Source: Pseudomonas sp. MWU13-2105 (GTDB lineage Bacteria; Pseudomonadota; Gammaproteobacteria; Pseudomonadales; Pseudomonadaceae). Taken from it: a stretch of 64,000 nt of DNA. This document shows, one piece after another, positions 38,932 through 47,749 of the stretch. The stretch is taken from positions 237,671-301,670 of the forward strand of contig NZ_JALLIY010000008.1 of the NCBI RefSeq assembly GCF_023242315.1, in the 5' to 3' direction. The notes below the pieces were generated by a model. That model searched no databases, was not told the DNA's origin, and was given only the letters and a program-made list of their open reading frames with translations. Made by a program: the position numbers and the translations under genes. Position 1 is the first letter of the stretch, and each line of letters begins with the position of its first letter.

Positions 38932-40227
38932 ATGGAACACACCATGACTGACCCCGTGCCTTCAGGGACGCGCCGTGCCGGCCCGTTCAGTTGGTACGGC
39001 CCGCTGAGCAAAAATGAAAAGCGCACTTTCTGGAGTTGCAAGATCGGCTATGGCCTGGACGGCATGGACACCCAGATGTTGAGCTTTGTGATTCCCACCC
39101 TGATTGCCACCTGGGGCATTTCCAAGGGCGATGCCGGGCTGATCGGCACCTCGACCTTGCTGGCCTCGGCGGCCGGCGGCTGGATTGCCGGGATTCTCTC
39201 CGACCGCATCGGCCGGGTGCGCACCCTGCAGCTGACGGTGCTCTGGTTTGCCTTCTTCACCTTCATGTGCGGCCTGGCGCAGAACTACGATCAACTGCTG
39301 GTGGCCCGCACACTCATGGGCTTCGGTTTTGGTGGCGAGTGGACCGCCGGCGCGGTGCTGATCGGCGAGGTGATCCGCTCCCAGGATCGCGGCAAGGCGG
39401 TGGGCATGGTGCAGGCCGGCTGGGCGCTGGGCTGGGGGCTGACGGCGCTGCTCTATGCCGGGTTGTTCAGCTTCCTGCCGCCGGAACAGGCCTGGCGGGC
39501 GTTGTTCATGGTCGGCCTGGTACCGGCGCTGTTCGTGCTGGTGATCCGCCGGCTGGTCAAGGAGTCCGATACCTTCGAGCAGTCCCGGGGCGAGCGTCTG
39601 AGCCAGGCGGAAAAGCCTTCGCCCTGGGCCTTCTTCGAGATCTTCGCGCCACGGATGCTCAGCACCACCTTGCGAGCGTCGTTGCTCACCACCGGCGCGC
39701 TGGGCGGTTACTACGCGATCACCACCTGGTTGCCGACCTATCTGAAAACCGAGCGTGGCCTGAGTGTATTGGGCACCGGCGGTTACCTGGCGATGGTGAT
39801 CGTCGGTTCCTATGTCGGCTACGTCATCAGCGCATTGCTGACCGACGCCATCGGCCGCAAGAAGAACTTCATCCTCTTTGCCGTCGGCTCCATGAGCATC
39901 GTCCTGGCCTATACCCAACTGCCCATCGATAACACCTGGATGCTCTGGCTGGGCTTTCCCCTGGGGTTCTTCGCCTCGGGCATCTTCGCCGGCATGGGGG
40001 CGTTCCTCACCGAGCTGTTTCCGACCCGCATGCGTGGGTCGGGCCAGGGCTTCTGCTATAACGCCGGGCGCTCCATCGCCGCGTTGTTCCCGCTGTTTAT
40101 CGGCGCGCTGAGTGAAACCCTGCCGATTGGCGTCGGTATCGGCGTGTTTGCCGCCGGTGCTTACGCGGTGGTGATCCTGGCGGCCCTGAGCCTGCCGGAA
40201 ACCCGCGGTCGCCAGCTCGAGAGCTGA
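38932..40227 (+). CDS. MFS transporter, aromatic/organic acid symporter type
   Basis: The 431-residue protein has 12 predicted helices and major-facilitator motifs: GYGLDGMDTQMLSFVIPTL in helix 1, the loop motif GILSDRIGRVRTLQL, and GFGFGGEWTAGAVLIGEVI in helix 4. The wording is that of the sialate/aromatic-acid:H+ symporter group. ATG 38932 has an AGGAA about 10 bp upstream; ATG 38944 is an alternative. An OprD-type porin gene follows in the same direction, giving an outer- and inner-membrane uptake pair. Confidence 0.85.
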   Translation: MEHTMTDPVPSGTRRAGPFSWYGPLSKNEKRTFWSCKIGYGLDGMDTQMLSFVIPTLIATWGISKGDAGLIGTSTLLASAAGGWIAGILSDRIGRVRTLQLTVLWFAFFTFMCGLAQNYDQLLVARTLMGFGFGGEWTAGAVLIGEVIRSQDRGKAVGMVQAGWALGWGLTALLYAGLFSFLPPEQAWRALFMVGLVPALFVLVIRRLVKESDTFEQSRGERLSQAEKPSPWAFFEIFAPRMLSTTLRASLLTTGALGGYYAITTWLPTYLKTERGLSVLGTGGYLAMVIVGSYVGYVISALLTDAIGRKKNFILFAVGSMSIVLAYTQLPIDNTWMLWLGFPLGFFASGIFAGMGAFLTELFPTRMRGSGQGFCYNAGRSIAALFPLFIGALSETLPIGVGIGVFAAGAYAVVILAALSLPETRGRQLES

Positions 40228-40348
40228 TGTCCGAGGCACCTGGGTCCGGCGGGCCCAGGGACTACTGATCCTGACGTTTCAACCACATCGGTCGCGATCC
40301 CAACGCCCCCGAGAGGGTCGGCTTGCGTCCGCAATAAAGGAGCACACC

Positions 40349-41593
40349 ATGAAGTCGTTCGATTATTTATCACGTTTGTTCGTGCCAGCCAGCGCGCTGG
40401 TGGGCCTGGGCCTGCTCTGGGCACCGGGCGCCCGGGCGGATTTCCTCGCCGACAGCAAGGGTACCCTGGAAGCTCGCAACTTCTACTTCAACCGCGATTT
40501 TCGCCAGCCGGGCTCCCGGGAAAAAGCCGATGAATGGGCCCAGGGTTTCCTGTTGCGCATGGAGTCCGGCTATACCGAAGGCACCGTGGGTTTCGGCCTC
40601 GATGCCCTGGGCATGATCGGTTACAAACTGGACTCGGGACCTGGCACCGCGGGCACCGGCCTGTTGCCGGCGGACACCCGCCACGGCGGCTCCCAGGACA
40701 GCTACGGCAAGCTGGCGGCGGCCGCCAAGGTGCGGATTTCCAAGAGCACCCTGAAGGTCGGTAGCTTCCAGATGAAGGACCCGGTGATCATTTCCAACGA
40801 TACCCGCCTGTTGCCCGGGACCTTTCAGGGCGGGTTGTTGAACGTGCAGGAAATCGACCACTTGAGGCTGACCGGGGGCTCGTTCAACCAGATCCGCTAC
40901 GTCGACTCCACCGATGATCAGAAGATGACGGCCAACCGCATTGGCGGTTCGAGCGACAAGTTCCAGTTCGCCGGGGCGGACTACCAGTGGTTGCCCAACC
41001 TGCTGACCCAATATCGCTATGGCAAGTTGGAGAATGTCTACCAGCAGAACTTCCTCGGCCTGGTGCATAACTGGGACCTGGGCCAGGGCCAGAGCTTGAA
41101 GAGCGACCTGCGTTACGCCCGTAGCAGCGAGGACGGCAACTTCCGTCCGTTGGATAACCGCGCATTGGGCGGGATGTTCACCTATGCGTTCAAGGGCAAT
41201 GCCCTGGGCTTCGGCTATCAGCGCATGAGCGGCAAGGACCCGTTCCCGTACATCGGGCACAGCGATCCGTACCTGGTGAACTTCGTGCAGATCGGCGACT
41301 TCGCCAATATCGACGAGCGCTCCTGGCAGGTGCGTTATGACTACGACTTTGCGCAGTTGGGCTTGCCGGGCCTGACCTTCATGACCCGCTACGTCTCCGG
41401 CGATAACGTGCAACGAACGATCCCGGGCGAAGGCAAGGAATGGGAACGCAACACCGACATCGGCTATGTGTTCCAGGACGGCACGTTCAAAGGGCTGGGG
41501 GTGAAGTGGCGCAATGCGACGGTGCGCTCGAACTTCGGCAATGATCTGGACGAGAACCGGCTGATTCTCAGCTATACCGTGGCGCTCTGGTAA
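40349..41593 (+). CDS. OprD-family outer-membrane porin
   Basis: The 414-residue protein has a signal peptide (cleavage near APGARADF) and OprD-family features: GTLEARNFYFNRDFR after the signal, GFGLDALGMIGYKLDSG, QFAGADYQWLPNLLTQYRYG, and a C-terminal beta-strand ending in an aromatic residue (LILSYTVALW). It forms a substrate-specific barrel, probably for the same small acid as the preceding MFS transporter. Start ATG 40349 follows AAAGGAGCACACC. Confidence 0.92.
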   Translation: MKSFDYLSRLFVPASALVGLGLLWAPGARADFLADSKGTLEARNFYFNRDFRQPGSREKADEWAQGFLLRMESGYTEGTVGFGLDALGMIGYKLDSGPGTAGTGLLPADTRHGGSQDSYGKLAAAAKVRISKSTLKVGSFQMKDPVIISNDTRLLPGTFQGGLLNVQEIDHLRLTGGSFNQIRYVDSTDDQKMTANRIGGSSDKFQFAGADYQWLPNLLTQYRYGKLENVYQQNFLGLVHNWDLGQGQSLKSDLRYARSSEDGNFRPLDNRALGGMFTYAFKGNALGFGYQRMSGKDPFPYIGHSDPYLVNFVQIGDFANIDERSWQVRYDYDFAQLGLPGLTFMTRYVSGDNVQRTIPGEGKEWERNTDIGYVFQDGTFKGLGVKWRNATVRSNFGNDLDENRLILSYTVALW

Positions 41594-41630
41594 GCGCTGG
41601 CGGCCTATAAATCCACCAGGTGCCGCGGAA

Positions 41631-41723
41631 CCTGCAGGAGCCTGGCTTGCCGGCGAAGGGGGCCTTGAGGTCGCGAAAAGCTTCGCGGCGGTGCGGCGAT
41701 CCGACAAGCCCTGCTCCTACAGG
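41631..41723. repeat. REP pair after the porin gene
   Basis: CCTGCAGGAGCCTGGCTTGC followed by CGGCGAAGGGGGCC and, inverted, CGACAAGCCCTGCTCCTACA form a REP doublet between the convergent porin and glpQ genes. Confidence 0.75.
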
Positions 41724-41748
41724 TCGGGTGTGGCTTTCAAGAAAGTGC

Positions 41749-42864
41749 TCAGTACCCGTTGGCCTCAAGAATCTGCGGTATGGTTTTCGGCGATGGGCGC
41801 TTGAAGTACTTGAGCAACTCGGACGAGCGGTTGGTGAAGATGCCATCGACGCCCGCGCCCAGCACCTTCTTGAAGTCCGTCGGTGTGTCGACGGTGTAGA
41901 CATGCACCAGCATGCCCTTGTCGTGGGTGTACTGGTTCATCCAGGGTTTGACCAAGTCCGAATAGCTCTGGTCGCCGCCCTGGGTCAGTTCCGCCGACGG
42001 GCCGGTCCCGATGGCGCCCTGGGCCTTGGCGTAGTCGACCCATTTCTCGAACTCGGCCTTGTCCTTGGGCTCCTGCTTGGCGTAGTAGGCGGCCTTGGTC
42101 TTCTCGCCGGAGTCGGCGAAGCTCACTTTCGACTTGGGCTCGATGCTGCCTTCACCGACCCACAGCAGCAGGATCTTCGGCGTGTCCGGCATTTCCTTTT
42201 GCAACAGTTCCAGGCTGCTCTTCTCGAAGGTCTGCAGGATCACCTTGCCCTTGCCCTGGCCAACCTGGGGCTGTTCCTTGGACACCACCTGGGTCGGGCT
42301 CAACAGGCCGCGCTCTTGCAGTTTGTTCTTCAGCTCATGCTCGATCCCGGGAAATTGCTTGGGTTCCTTGGTTTCGATGTACAGGCCAGGCTGGTGCTTC
42401 GGATTGGCCTGGGCGATGTCGATGATCTGGTCCAGACTGAGGATTTTCAGGCCAACGTAGGCCGGACGCGCCCGTTCGGGGTAGGCCTTGTTGAACCAGC
42501 TGCCGGCGTCCAGGGTTTGCAGCTCGGCCCAGGTGAACTCGTTGGCCGGGCTGTCCTTGCGCTCGGGGAACTTGCTGGCCACGTCGGTGGTGCGCGACAG
42601 GTTGTTGTCGTGCAGGGCGAAGATCACCCCGTCCTTGCTGCGTTGCAGATCCATTTCCAGGTAGTCGGCACCCAGGTCGCGGGCCAGCGTGTAGGAGGCA
42701 GCGGTGGATTCCGGGGCATCGAAGGACGCACCACGGTGGGCAATCACCGCGGGATGGGGAATGCCGGCCGAGGCGGCGACGTTGGCGGCGCTGTTGGCCT
42801 CGGCAGTGCCCAGGCCCAGCAGCAGGCTCAGGACCAGGGCGCTTTTGGTGAAGTTGACGGGCAT
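41749..42864 (-). CDS. glpQ: Glycerophosphodiester phosphodiesterase
   Basis: The 371-residue protein has a signal peptide (MPVNFTKSALVLSLLLG..AEA) and the GDPD signature AVIAHRGASFDAPESTAASY, then ADYLEMDLQRSKDGVIFALHD, with catalytic His and metal-binding Glu/Asp residues. The C-terminal HVYTVDTPTDFKKVLGAGVD followed by GIFTNR completes the TIM barrel. It hydrolyses glycerophosphodiesters in the periplasm to glycerol-3-phosphate and an alcohol. Confidence 0.92.
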   Translation of the reverse strand: MPVNFTKSALVLSLLLGLGTAEANSAANVAASAGIPHPAVIAHRGASFDAPESTAASYTLARDLGADYLEMDLQRSKDGVIFALHDNNLSRTTDVASKFPERKDSPANEFTWAELQTLDAGSWFNKAYPERARPAYVGLKILSLDQIIDIAQANPKHQPGLYIETKEPKQFPGIEHELKNKLQERGLLSPTQVVSKEQPQVGQGKGKVILQTFEKSSLELLQKEMPDTPKILLLWVGEGSIEPKSKVSFADSGEKTKAAYYAKQEPKDKAEFEKWVDYAKAQGAIGTGPSAELTQGGDQSYSDLVKPWMNQYTHDKGMLVHVYTVDTPTDFKKVLGAGVDGIFTNRSSELLKYFKRPSPKTIPQILEANGY

Positions 42865-43092
42865 GCTCGAATTCCTTTCGCAGAGAGTGAATGTCAGAGC
42901 TTCCTTTTAACAACTGATTGCTACAGCGGCTATCGCGAAACCGACACAAACGTGCTCCAGATCCGGTTTTCGGTACTTTCCTCGGGTATTGTGCGCCAGG
43001 CTTTGTCGCCCATTTCCCCGCCAGAGGGACAGGCATGCCCTGCGTGTAAACCATCCATCCATGAGCCTTGTGGCTCTTCAGCGAGGTTTACC

Positions 43093-43422
43093 ATGTCGAT
43101 CACATCCGAGCTTATCTGCCAGGCCGCCGACCAACTCAGGGGGTTTGTCGGTTTCAATCGCAAGACCGACCAGTACATCGTCCGCTTCAGCGAGGACGCC
43201 TTCGGCATGGATGTGGCGGATGACGCCATCTTCCCGGCCTGCGAGTTTGTCTGGGTGCCGACCCTGGACGAGACCATGAGCCTAAGTCGCGAGCGGATTC
43301 AGTTGTTGCTGGACCAGAATATCGATGACCGGATCAACATCAGCGAGCCGCTACGGGTGTACCAGCGGCGTGTGGATGTTCCCGAGATCGTGGCGCTGCG
43401 CAGGGCGCTCAGCGCCTCCTGA
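43093..43422 (+). CDS. DUF2025 family protein
   Basis: The 109-residue acidic protein (MSITSELICQAADQLRGFVG, then RKTDQYIVRFSEDAFGMDVA and WVPTLDETMSLSRERIQLL) matches the small Pseudomonas family DUF2025. It has no signal or membrane segment. Function unknown. A 228-bp gap separates it from the divergent glpQ gene. Confidence 0.82.
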   Translation: MSITSELICQAADQLRGFVGFNRKTDQYIVRFSEDAFGMDVADDAIFPACEFVWVPTLDETMSLSRERIQLLLDQNIDDRINISEPLRVYQRRVDVPEIVALRRALSAS

Positions 43423-43436
43423 GGTGACTTTGGCCG

Positions 43437-43760
43437 TCAATGCGAGAAAGGGTAGGCCCGCTCGACCTTGCACACCCGGGTATGAAAGGCCTGGTACCAG
43501 GTGGAGCGACCGCGTTCGCGGATTTCGCTGTGTTCGGCGTGTTGTTTCCAGGCCAGGATCGCCGCTTCGCTGCTCCAGTAGGACACGGTGATGCCCAGGC
43601 CGTCCTCGCCCCGGGCCGACTCCACGCCGAGAAAGCCCGGTTGTTGTCGGGCCAGTTCGAGCATGCGTTGTGCCGCTGCGCCATAGCCTTGATCACCCTC
43701 GGTGCGCAGGGAGGTGAAGATGACCGCGTAGTAAGGCGGTTGCGGTGTCCGGGCAATCAT
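43437..43760 (-). CDS. Antibiotic biosynthesis monooxygenase-type protein
   Basis: The 107-residue ferredoxin-like protein contains YYAVIFTSLRTEGDQGY, MLELARQQPGFLGVESARGE and VSYWSSEAAILAWKQHAEH, the pattern of the ABM family. These small dimeric proteins oxidise quinol-like substrates or degrade haem; the substrate here is unknown. Its ATG overlaps the stop of the upstream amidotransferase-like gene by 4 bp, so the two are translationally coupled. Confidence 0.85.
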   Translation of the reverse strand: MIARTPQPPYYAVIFTSLRTEGDQGYGAAAQRMLELARQQPGFLGVESARGEDGLGITVSYWSSEAAILAWKQHAEHSEIRERGRSTWYQAFHTRVCKVERAYPFSH

Positions 43761-44476
43761 TGCCGATGACTCGCGCAGGCTGCCAGGAACGCGCCGGCCA
43801 GCGCCGGGGTACGGCCTTCCAGCGCCGCGCGCTCCGGTTGGAACAGGGTCGCGACGAAGAAGGGGTGGCCCTTGAGTTCGACGGCTCGTAGATCGCCCTG
43901 GGCGTCATGGCCGCTGGCGCGCAGGTCGCCGTCGAGCAAGGCGTTTTCGAACGCGGGGTTGATGCCATAGCGGCAGTGATAGTCCTCATGGGTTTCCAGG
44001 GCACCGTAGGCCTTGGCAATCAGCGTGCCTTCGACAAAGCCGATGCGCTGGTGGGCGTCGAGCAGCGAGCAGCTCAATGGTGAAATCACCGCGTGCGGCG
44101 AGTCGGGCGCCGTTTCGCCATGTTCGGCGTCCGTCCAGCCCAGTACATGGCGTGCATATTCCAGGACCGCGTGTTGGAAACCGCCACAGGTACCCAGGAA
44201 CGGAAGCCGTTGTTCACGGGCGTGGGTAATCGCCAGCAGTGCTCCTTCCAGGCTGCGGTAGGGGCTGGCCGGCACGCACCAGAAACCCTCGAACAGGCTC
44301 AGGTCGGTCTGCGCCGTCAGGCTGTCGGTGGCCAGCCAATGAGCTTGCACGTTCAGCCCGGCGTCCGCGGCTGCCCGTTGCAGGGCTACGGGGATTGCGC
44401 GATGCGCGCTGACCTGCGGGTCGTGATCGCCGATCAGGGCGATGTTCAGGATGCTGTGTGGCGAGCGCTGCTCCAT
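43757..44476 (-). CDS. CTP synthase C-terminal-related glutamine amidotransferase-like protein
   Basis: The 239-residue protein resembles the glutaminase domain of CTP synthase without the synthetase domain: LNIALIGDHDPQVSAHRAIP, FWCVPASPYRSLEGALLAI, and LPFLGTCGGFQHAVLEYAR with a Cys at the nucleophile elbow. Some relatives have selenocysteine at the equivalent place and are named CTP synthase C-terminal region-related (seleno)proteins. Start ATG 44476 follows GGGGGAAATATCC. It is divergent from a LysR gene 80 bp away. Confidence 0.85.
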   Translation of the reverse strand: MEQRSPHSILNIALIGDHDPQVSAHRAIPVALQRAAADAGLNVQAHWLATDSLTAQTDLSLFEGFWCVPASPYRSLEGALLAITHAREQRLPFLGTCGGFQHAVLEYARHVLGWTDAEHGETAPDSPHAVISPLSCSLLDAHQRIGFVEGTLIAKAYGALETHEDYHCRYGINPAFENALLDGDLRASGHDAQGDLRAVELKGHPFFVATLFQPERAALEGRTPALAGAFLAACASHRQ

Positions 44477-44556
44477 GGATATTTCCCCCAGGCTTGTTGA
44501 TTCCTGAGGCGAACTATAAGGTGGCGGCGACGCATTCAATATAGGCAGCTCCGCAA

Positions 44557-45462
44557 TTGATCAATGCATTGCCGCACTATCGACTGGAGCATGCCGACCT
44601 GTCGCTGATTCTCGCGCTGGTCCGAGGGCGCTCCCTGGCGCGGGCGGCGGGATTGCTCAAGGTCGATGTCTCGACGGTGTTCCGTTCGGTGCGCCGGCTG
44701 GAGGCCGCGCTGGGCCGGGAGCTGTTCGAAAAGAGTCGCGCCGGTTATCTGCCCACCGGCCTGGCGCAATCCCTGGCCGAACAGGCGGAGCGTGCCGAGC
44801 AGGCACTGGAAGTGGCCTGCGTCAGTATCGAGCAGGACGGCGAGGTGATCAGTGGCACGGTGCGCCTGACCTGTACCGACTCGGTCCTGCATACGCTGCT
44901 GTTACCGGCACTGGCGCGGTTCATGCCGGCTTATCCGGCCCTGACCCTGGAGCTCAGTACCTCCAACGATTTCGCCAACCTGAACCGTCGCGACGCCGAT
45001 ATCGCCTTGCGCTTGACCGACTCGCCAGCGGAGCATCTGGTGGGGCGTTGCCTGGGCGCGGTGTCTTATCGACTGTGCGCCAGTCCGGCGTATTTGCCAG
45101 CGCTCGATATCGAGAATCTGGAGCGCCAGGCCTGGATCGCCCCGGACGATTTTCTGCCCGATCATCCGAGCGTGAGCTGGCGTCGCCAGCGCTTTCCCGG
45201 GGTGGTCCCGAGTTTCCGTTGCAACAGCATGTTGTCGGTGGCGGAGCTGGCGCGGGCCGGGTTGGGCATCGCCGTGCTACCGGACTTCATGCTGGGCGAA
45301 CTGCAGGGCTTGCGGCCCCTGGCCGAGGTGCCGCCGAGCTACGACACGGCATTGTGGTTGCTGACCCGTCCCGATTGCCGGACGTTGCGTTCGGTGGTGA
45401 CCTTGTTCGATGAACTGGCACGGGCCATTCGCCTGGGGCAGGGTGCCGGAACACCCGCCTGA
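44557..45462 (+). CDS. LysR-family transcriptional regulator
   Basis: The 301-residue protein has the helix-turn-helix LALVRGRSLARAAGLLKVDV then STVFRSVRRLEAALG (about residues 19-54) and a LysR substrate domain (GTVRLTCTDSVLHTLLLPAL). No in-frame ATG precedes the domain, so the start is a TTG, either 44557 or 44569. It probably controls the divergent amidotransferase-like/monooxygenase operon. Confidence 0.85.
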   Translation: MINALPHYRLEHADLSLILALVRGRSLARAAGLLKVDVSTVFRSVRRLEAALGRELFEKSRAGYLPTGLAQSLAEQAERAEQALEVACVSIEQDGEVISGTVRLTCTDSVLHTLLLPALARFMPAYPALTLELSTSNDFANLNRRDADIALRLTDSPAEHLVGRCLGAVSYRLCASPAYLPALDIENLERQAWIAPDDFLPDHPSVSWRRQRFPGVVPSFRCNSMLSVAELARAGLGIAVLPDFMLGELQGLRPLAEVPPSYDTALWLLTRPDCRTLRSVVTLFDELARAIRLGQGAGTPA

Positions 45463-45471
45463 GGTGTTTCG

Positions 45472-46011
45472 TCAGGTTTTACGCACGAAATGTTCGTGCA
45501 TCTCCAGCGTCAGGCCCTCGATACGCTCGGTCAGTTGCTTGGTCATTTCAGTCAGATGGGTGTTCTGTTCCAGCAACGTCAACAGCTGTTCGGTGGTTTT
45601 CGCTGCCGCGGCCTGGCGTTCGCTATTGGCGACAGCCAGGGCTTCGCGGTGCTGGGCGTCTGCGTCGGCGTGGGCTTTGTCGCGGGCGGCCTGGCGGGTC
45701 TGGGCCAGCAGAATCAAGGGCGCGGCATAGGCCGCCTGCAGGCTGAACGCCAGGTTGAGCAGGATGAACGGGTAGACGTCGAACTGGGTCACGCCCGTGA
45801 CGTTGAGGATAATCCAGACCGCGACGATCAGTGTCTGCGCGCCGAGAAACGTCGGCGTACCAAAGAAACGCGCAAAGGCTTCGGCCTTCAGGGCAAAGGT
45901 GTCGTTGCCGAAGGTGGTGGACAAGTGGGCATGGGGGCGGTGGAAGCGCAGGTGGTCGATGGGGACGGCGGTGGTCTCGGGACTTTTCTCTGCGGGGCTT
46001 TCTAGCGACAT
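45472..46011 (-). CDS. DUF1003 family membrane protein
   Basis: The 179-residue protein has FARFFGTPTFLGAQTLIVAVWI and FDVYPFILLNLAFSLQAAYA, the two membrane helices of DUF1003, and a charged C-terminal coiled coil (about residues 115-175). Function unknown. It converges on the LysR gene with a 9-bp gap. Confidence 0.87.
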   Translation of the reverse strand: MSLESPAEKSPETTAVPIDHLRFHRPHAHLSTTFGNDTFALKAEAFARFFGTPTFLGAQTLIVAVWIILNVTGVTQFDVYPFILLNLAFSLQAAYAAPLILLAQTRQAARDKAHADADAQHREALAVANSERQAAAAKTTEQLLTLLEQNTHLTEMTKQLTERIEGLTLEMHEHFVRKT

Positions 46012-46106
46012 GGCGAACTCTGCAAGGCGTGGGAATCAGGGTTCACTATAGCCCCATCCGCCACTGCTGGCGCCGTCCCTGGCGCCCTTGTCTGGCCCGC
46101 GGAGGA

Positions 46107-47420
46107 TCAGTTGCGCTCGCCGGCGAACATGCTCACCGCCTGCACCGCATTACTGGCGCCTTCGCGAATCTGCAGGATCACCGTGCCTGCCTGGTCCGCC
46201 AGGTCGACCCCTTTGGCGGCCCGGTCGCGGGTGCCGTTCATGCTGTCGATGGCTTGCAGGGTTTCGTTCTGGATCATGCCGATCATGCCGGAAATCTCCG
46301 CGGTCGAGCCGCTGGTGCGCGCTGCCAGCAAGCGCACCTCGTCGGCGACCACCGCGAAACCGCGTCCCTGTTCGCCGGCCCGGGCCGCTTCAATGGCCGC
46401 GTTCAACGCCAACAGGTTGGTCTGGTCGGCAATCCCGCGAATGGTGTTGACGATGGCGGTGATCTGTTCGGAACGCTCGCCCAACTTGGCGATCAATGCT
46501 GAAGAACCTTCGATGTTCGAGGCGATTTCGCGCATTTCGGCGGCCGCCTGCTGGATAACGCCGGTACCGTGCTCGGCGACTTTTCGTGTTTCGACGGAAA
46601 TGTGGTAGGCCTCGTTCGCACTCTTGGCATCCTGTTCGTGTTTCTCGACGCGGCTGGTCACGTCCGAGGCAAACTTGACCACCTTGCACAGCCGGCCACT
46701 GGCGTCATACACCGGGTTGTAGCTGGCCTCGAGCCACACGATCTGGCCCCGCTTGGCGACACGTTCGAACTGGCCACTGAAGAACTCCCCCTGGTTCAGC
46801 CGACGCCAGAAGTCCTGGTACTCGCTACTGTTGGTGGTGGCCGGCTTGCAGAATATCTTGTGATGCTTGCCCTGGATCTCCGCCAGGGTGTAGCCCATCA
46901 AGCTGAGGAAGTTCTGGTTCGCGGCGATCACGCTGCCGTCAGGGTTGAATTCGATCATCGCCATGGCCCGGTCGATGGCTTGCAATTTGCCGTTGGCCTC
47001 GCTCTCCTGTTGCACCCTGGCCGTGATGTCCAGGGCGTATTTGACGACCTTGCACACACTACCGTTGCTGTCCTTGATCGGGTTGTAGCTGGCCTCCAGC
47101 CAGACGATCCGGCCATCGGCCGCGACCCGCTCGAAGGTCCCGGCTTCGAACTGGCCGGACTTCAGCCGCGTCCAGAGCTGGCTGTATTCGCTGCTGCGGG
47201 CGTAGGCGGGGGTACAGAACATCCGGTGTGGCTGGCCCACGACCTGTTCCTGACGATAACCGGTGGCCTTGAGAAAATTCTCGTTGGCGCGCAAGACCGT
47301 GCCATTGAGGTCGAACTCGATCACGATCATGGAGCGCTCGATGGCACTGAGCTGGTTGGCTTGTTCGGTCAGGGACTGTTGCAGGGCACTGATGACTTTC
47401 TTATTGGCATTAAATAGCAT
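46107..47420 (-). CDS. bdlA: Cytoplasmic PAS-PAS chemoreceptor, BdlA-like
   Basis: The 437-residue protein has no membrane helix. Two PAS domains lie at about residues 24-135 and 145-258, each containing (R/A)ANENFL/AANQNFL and a VWLEASYNP(I/V) strand. A methyl-accepting signalling domain follows ([20 protein letters not shown] and [19 protein letters not shown]). This is the layout of P. aeruginosa BdlA (about 417 residues), which controls biofilm dispersion. The neighbouring diguanylate cyclase gene fits c-di-GMP signalling. Identity as the BdlA orthologue is an inference. Confidence 0.82.
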   Translation of the reverse strand: MLFNANKKVISALQQSLTEQANQLSAIERSMIVIEFDLNGTVLRANENFLKATGYRQEQVVGQPHRMFCTPAYARSSEYSQLWTRLKSGQFEAGTFERVAADGRIVWLEASYNPIKDSNGSVCKVVKYALDITARVQQESEANGKLQAIDRAMAMIEFNPDGSVIAANQNFLSLMGYTLAEIQGKHHKIFCKPATTNSSEYQDFWRRLNQGEFFSGQFERVAKRGQIVWLEASYNPVYDASGRLCKVVKFASDVTSRVEKHEQDAKSANEAYHISVETRKVAEHGTGVIQQAAAEMREIASNIEGSSALIAKLGERSEQITAIVNTIRGIADQTNLLALNAAIEAARAGEQGRGFAVVADEVRLLAARTSGSTAEISGMIGMIQNETLQAIDSMNGTRDRAAKGVDLADQAGTVILQIREGASNAVQAVSMFAGERN

Positions 47421-47749
47421 GGCGTCTGCTCGGAGAGGGGTACAACGTGAGAGTCAGTCCATGGTCATGCGGCTTGCGGCTTGTCCGCGTACGGACAAGG
47501 GAAGCGACAGCCCGTGCCAGCGCTCCATGGCTGGCAGTTCACCGCGGCGTATGTGGCCGCAAACCATTTTCGAGTCAGAACACTGCACTGCCGCACCCAT
47601 GAAATTCCTGAGCGGTGCAAATGTCCTGTACCCAAGTGATCGTTCAGAAAAATGCAGGCTGAATAGTGGCCTTTTGATATTTCTTTCTTATACAAAGCAA
47701 TGTGAAACTGTACAACTGAGGGCTGGGCCTTTCAGACCGACGGGGTGGC
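47421..47749. other. Intergenic region, no gene seen
   Basis: This 329-bp gap lies between the cyclase stop and the chemoreceptor start, both on the minus strand. A 76-codon minus-strand frame (47465-47695) lacks recognisable domains and a good ribosome-binding site. The stretch 47640-47720 is AT-rich and probably holds the chemoreceptor promoter region or the cyclase terminator. Confidence 0.45.

Noticed and set aside
47465..47695. 76-codon minus-strand frame in the gap after the BdlA-like gene
   Set aside because: It has no recognisable domain, poor start context and irregular composition; possible but not supportable.
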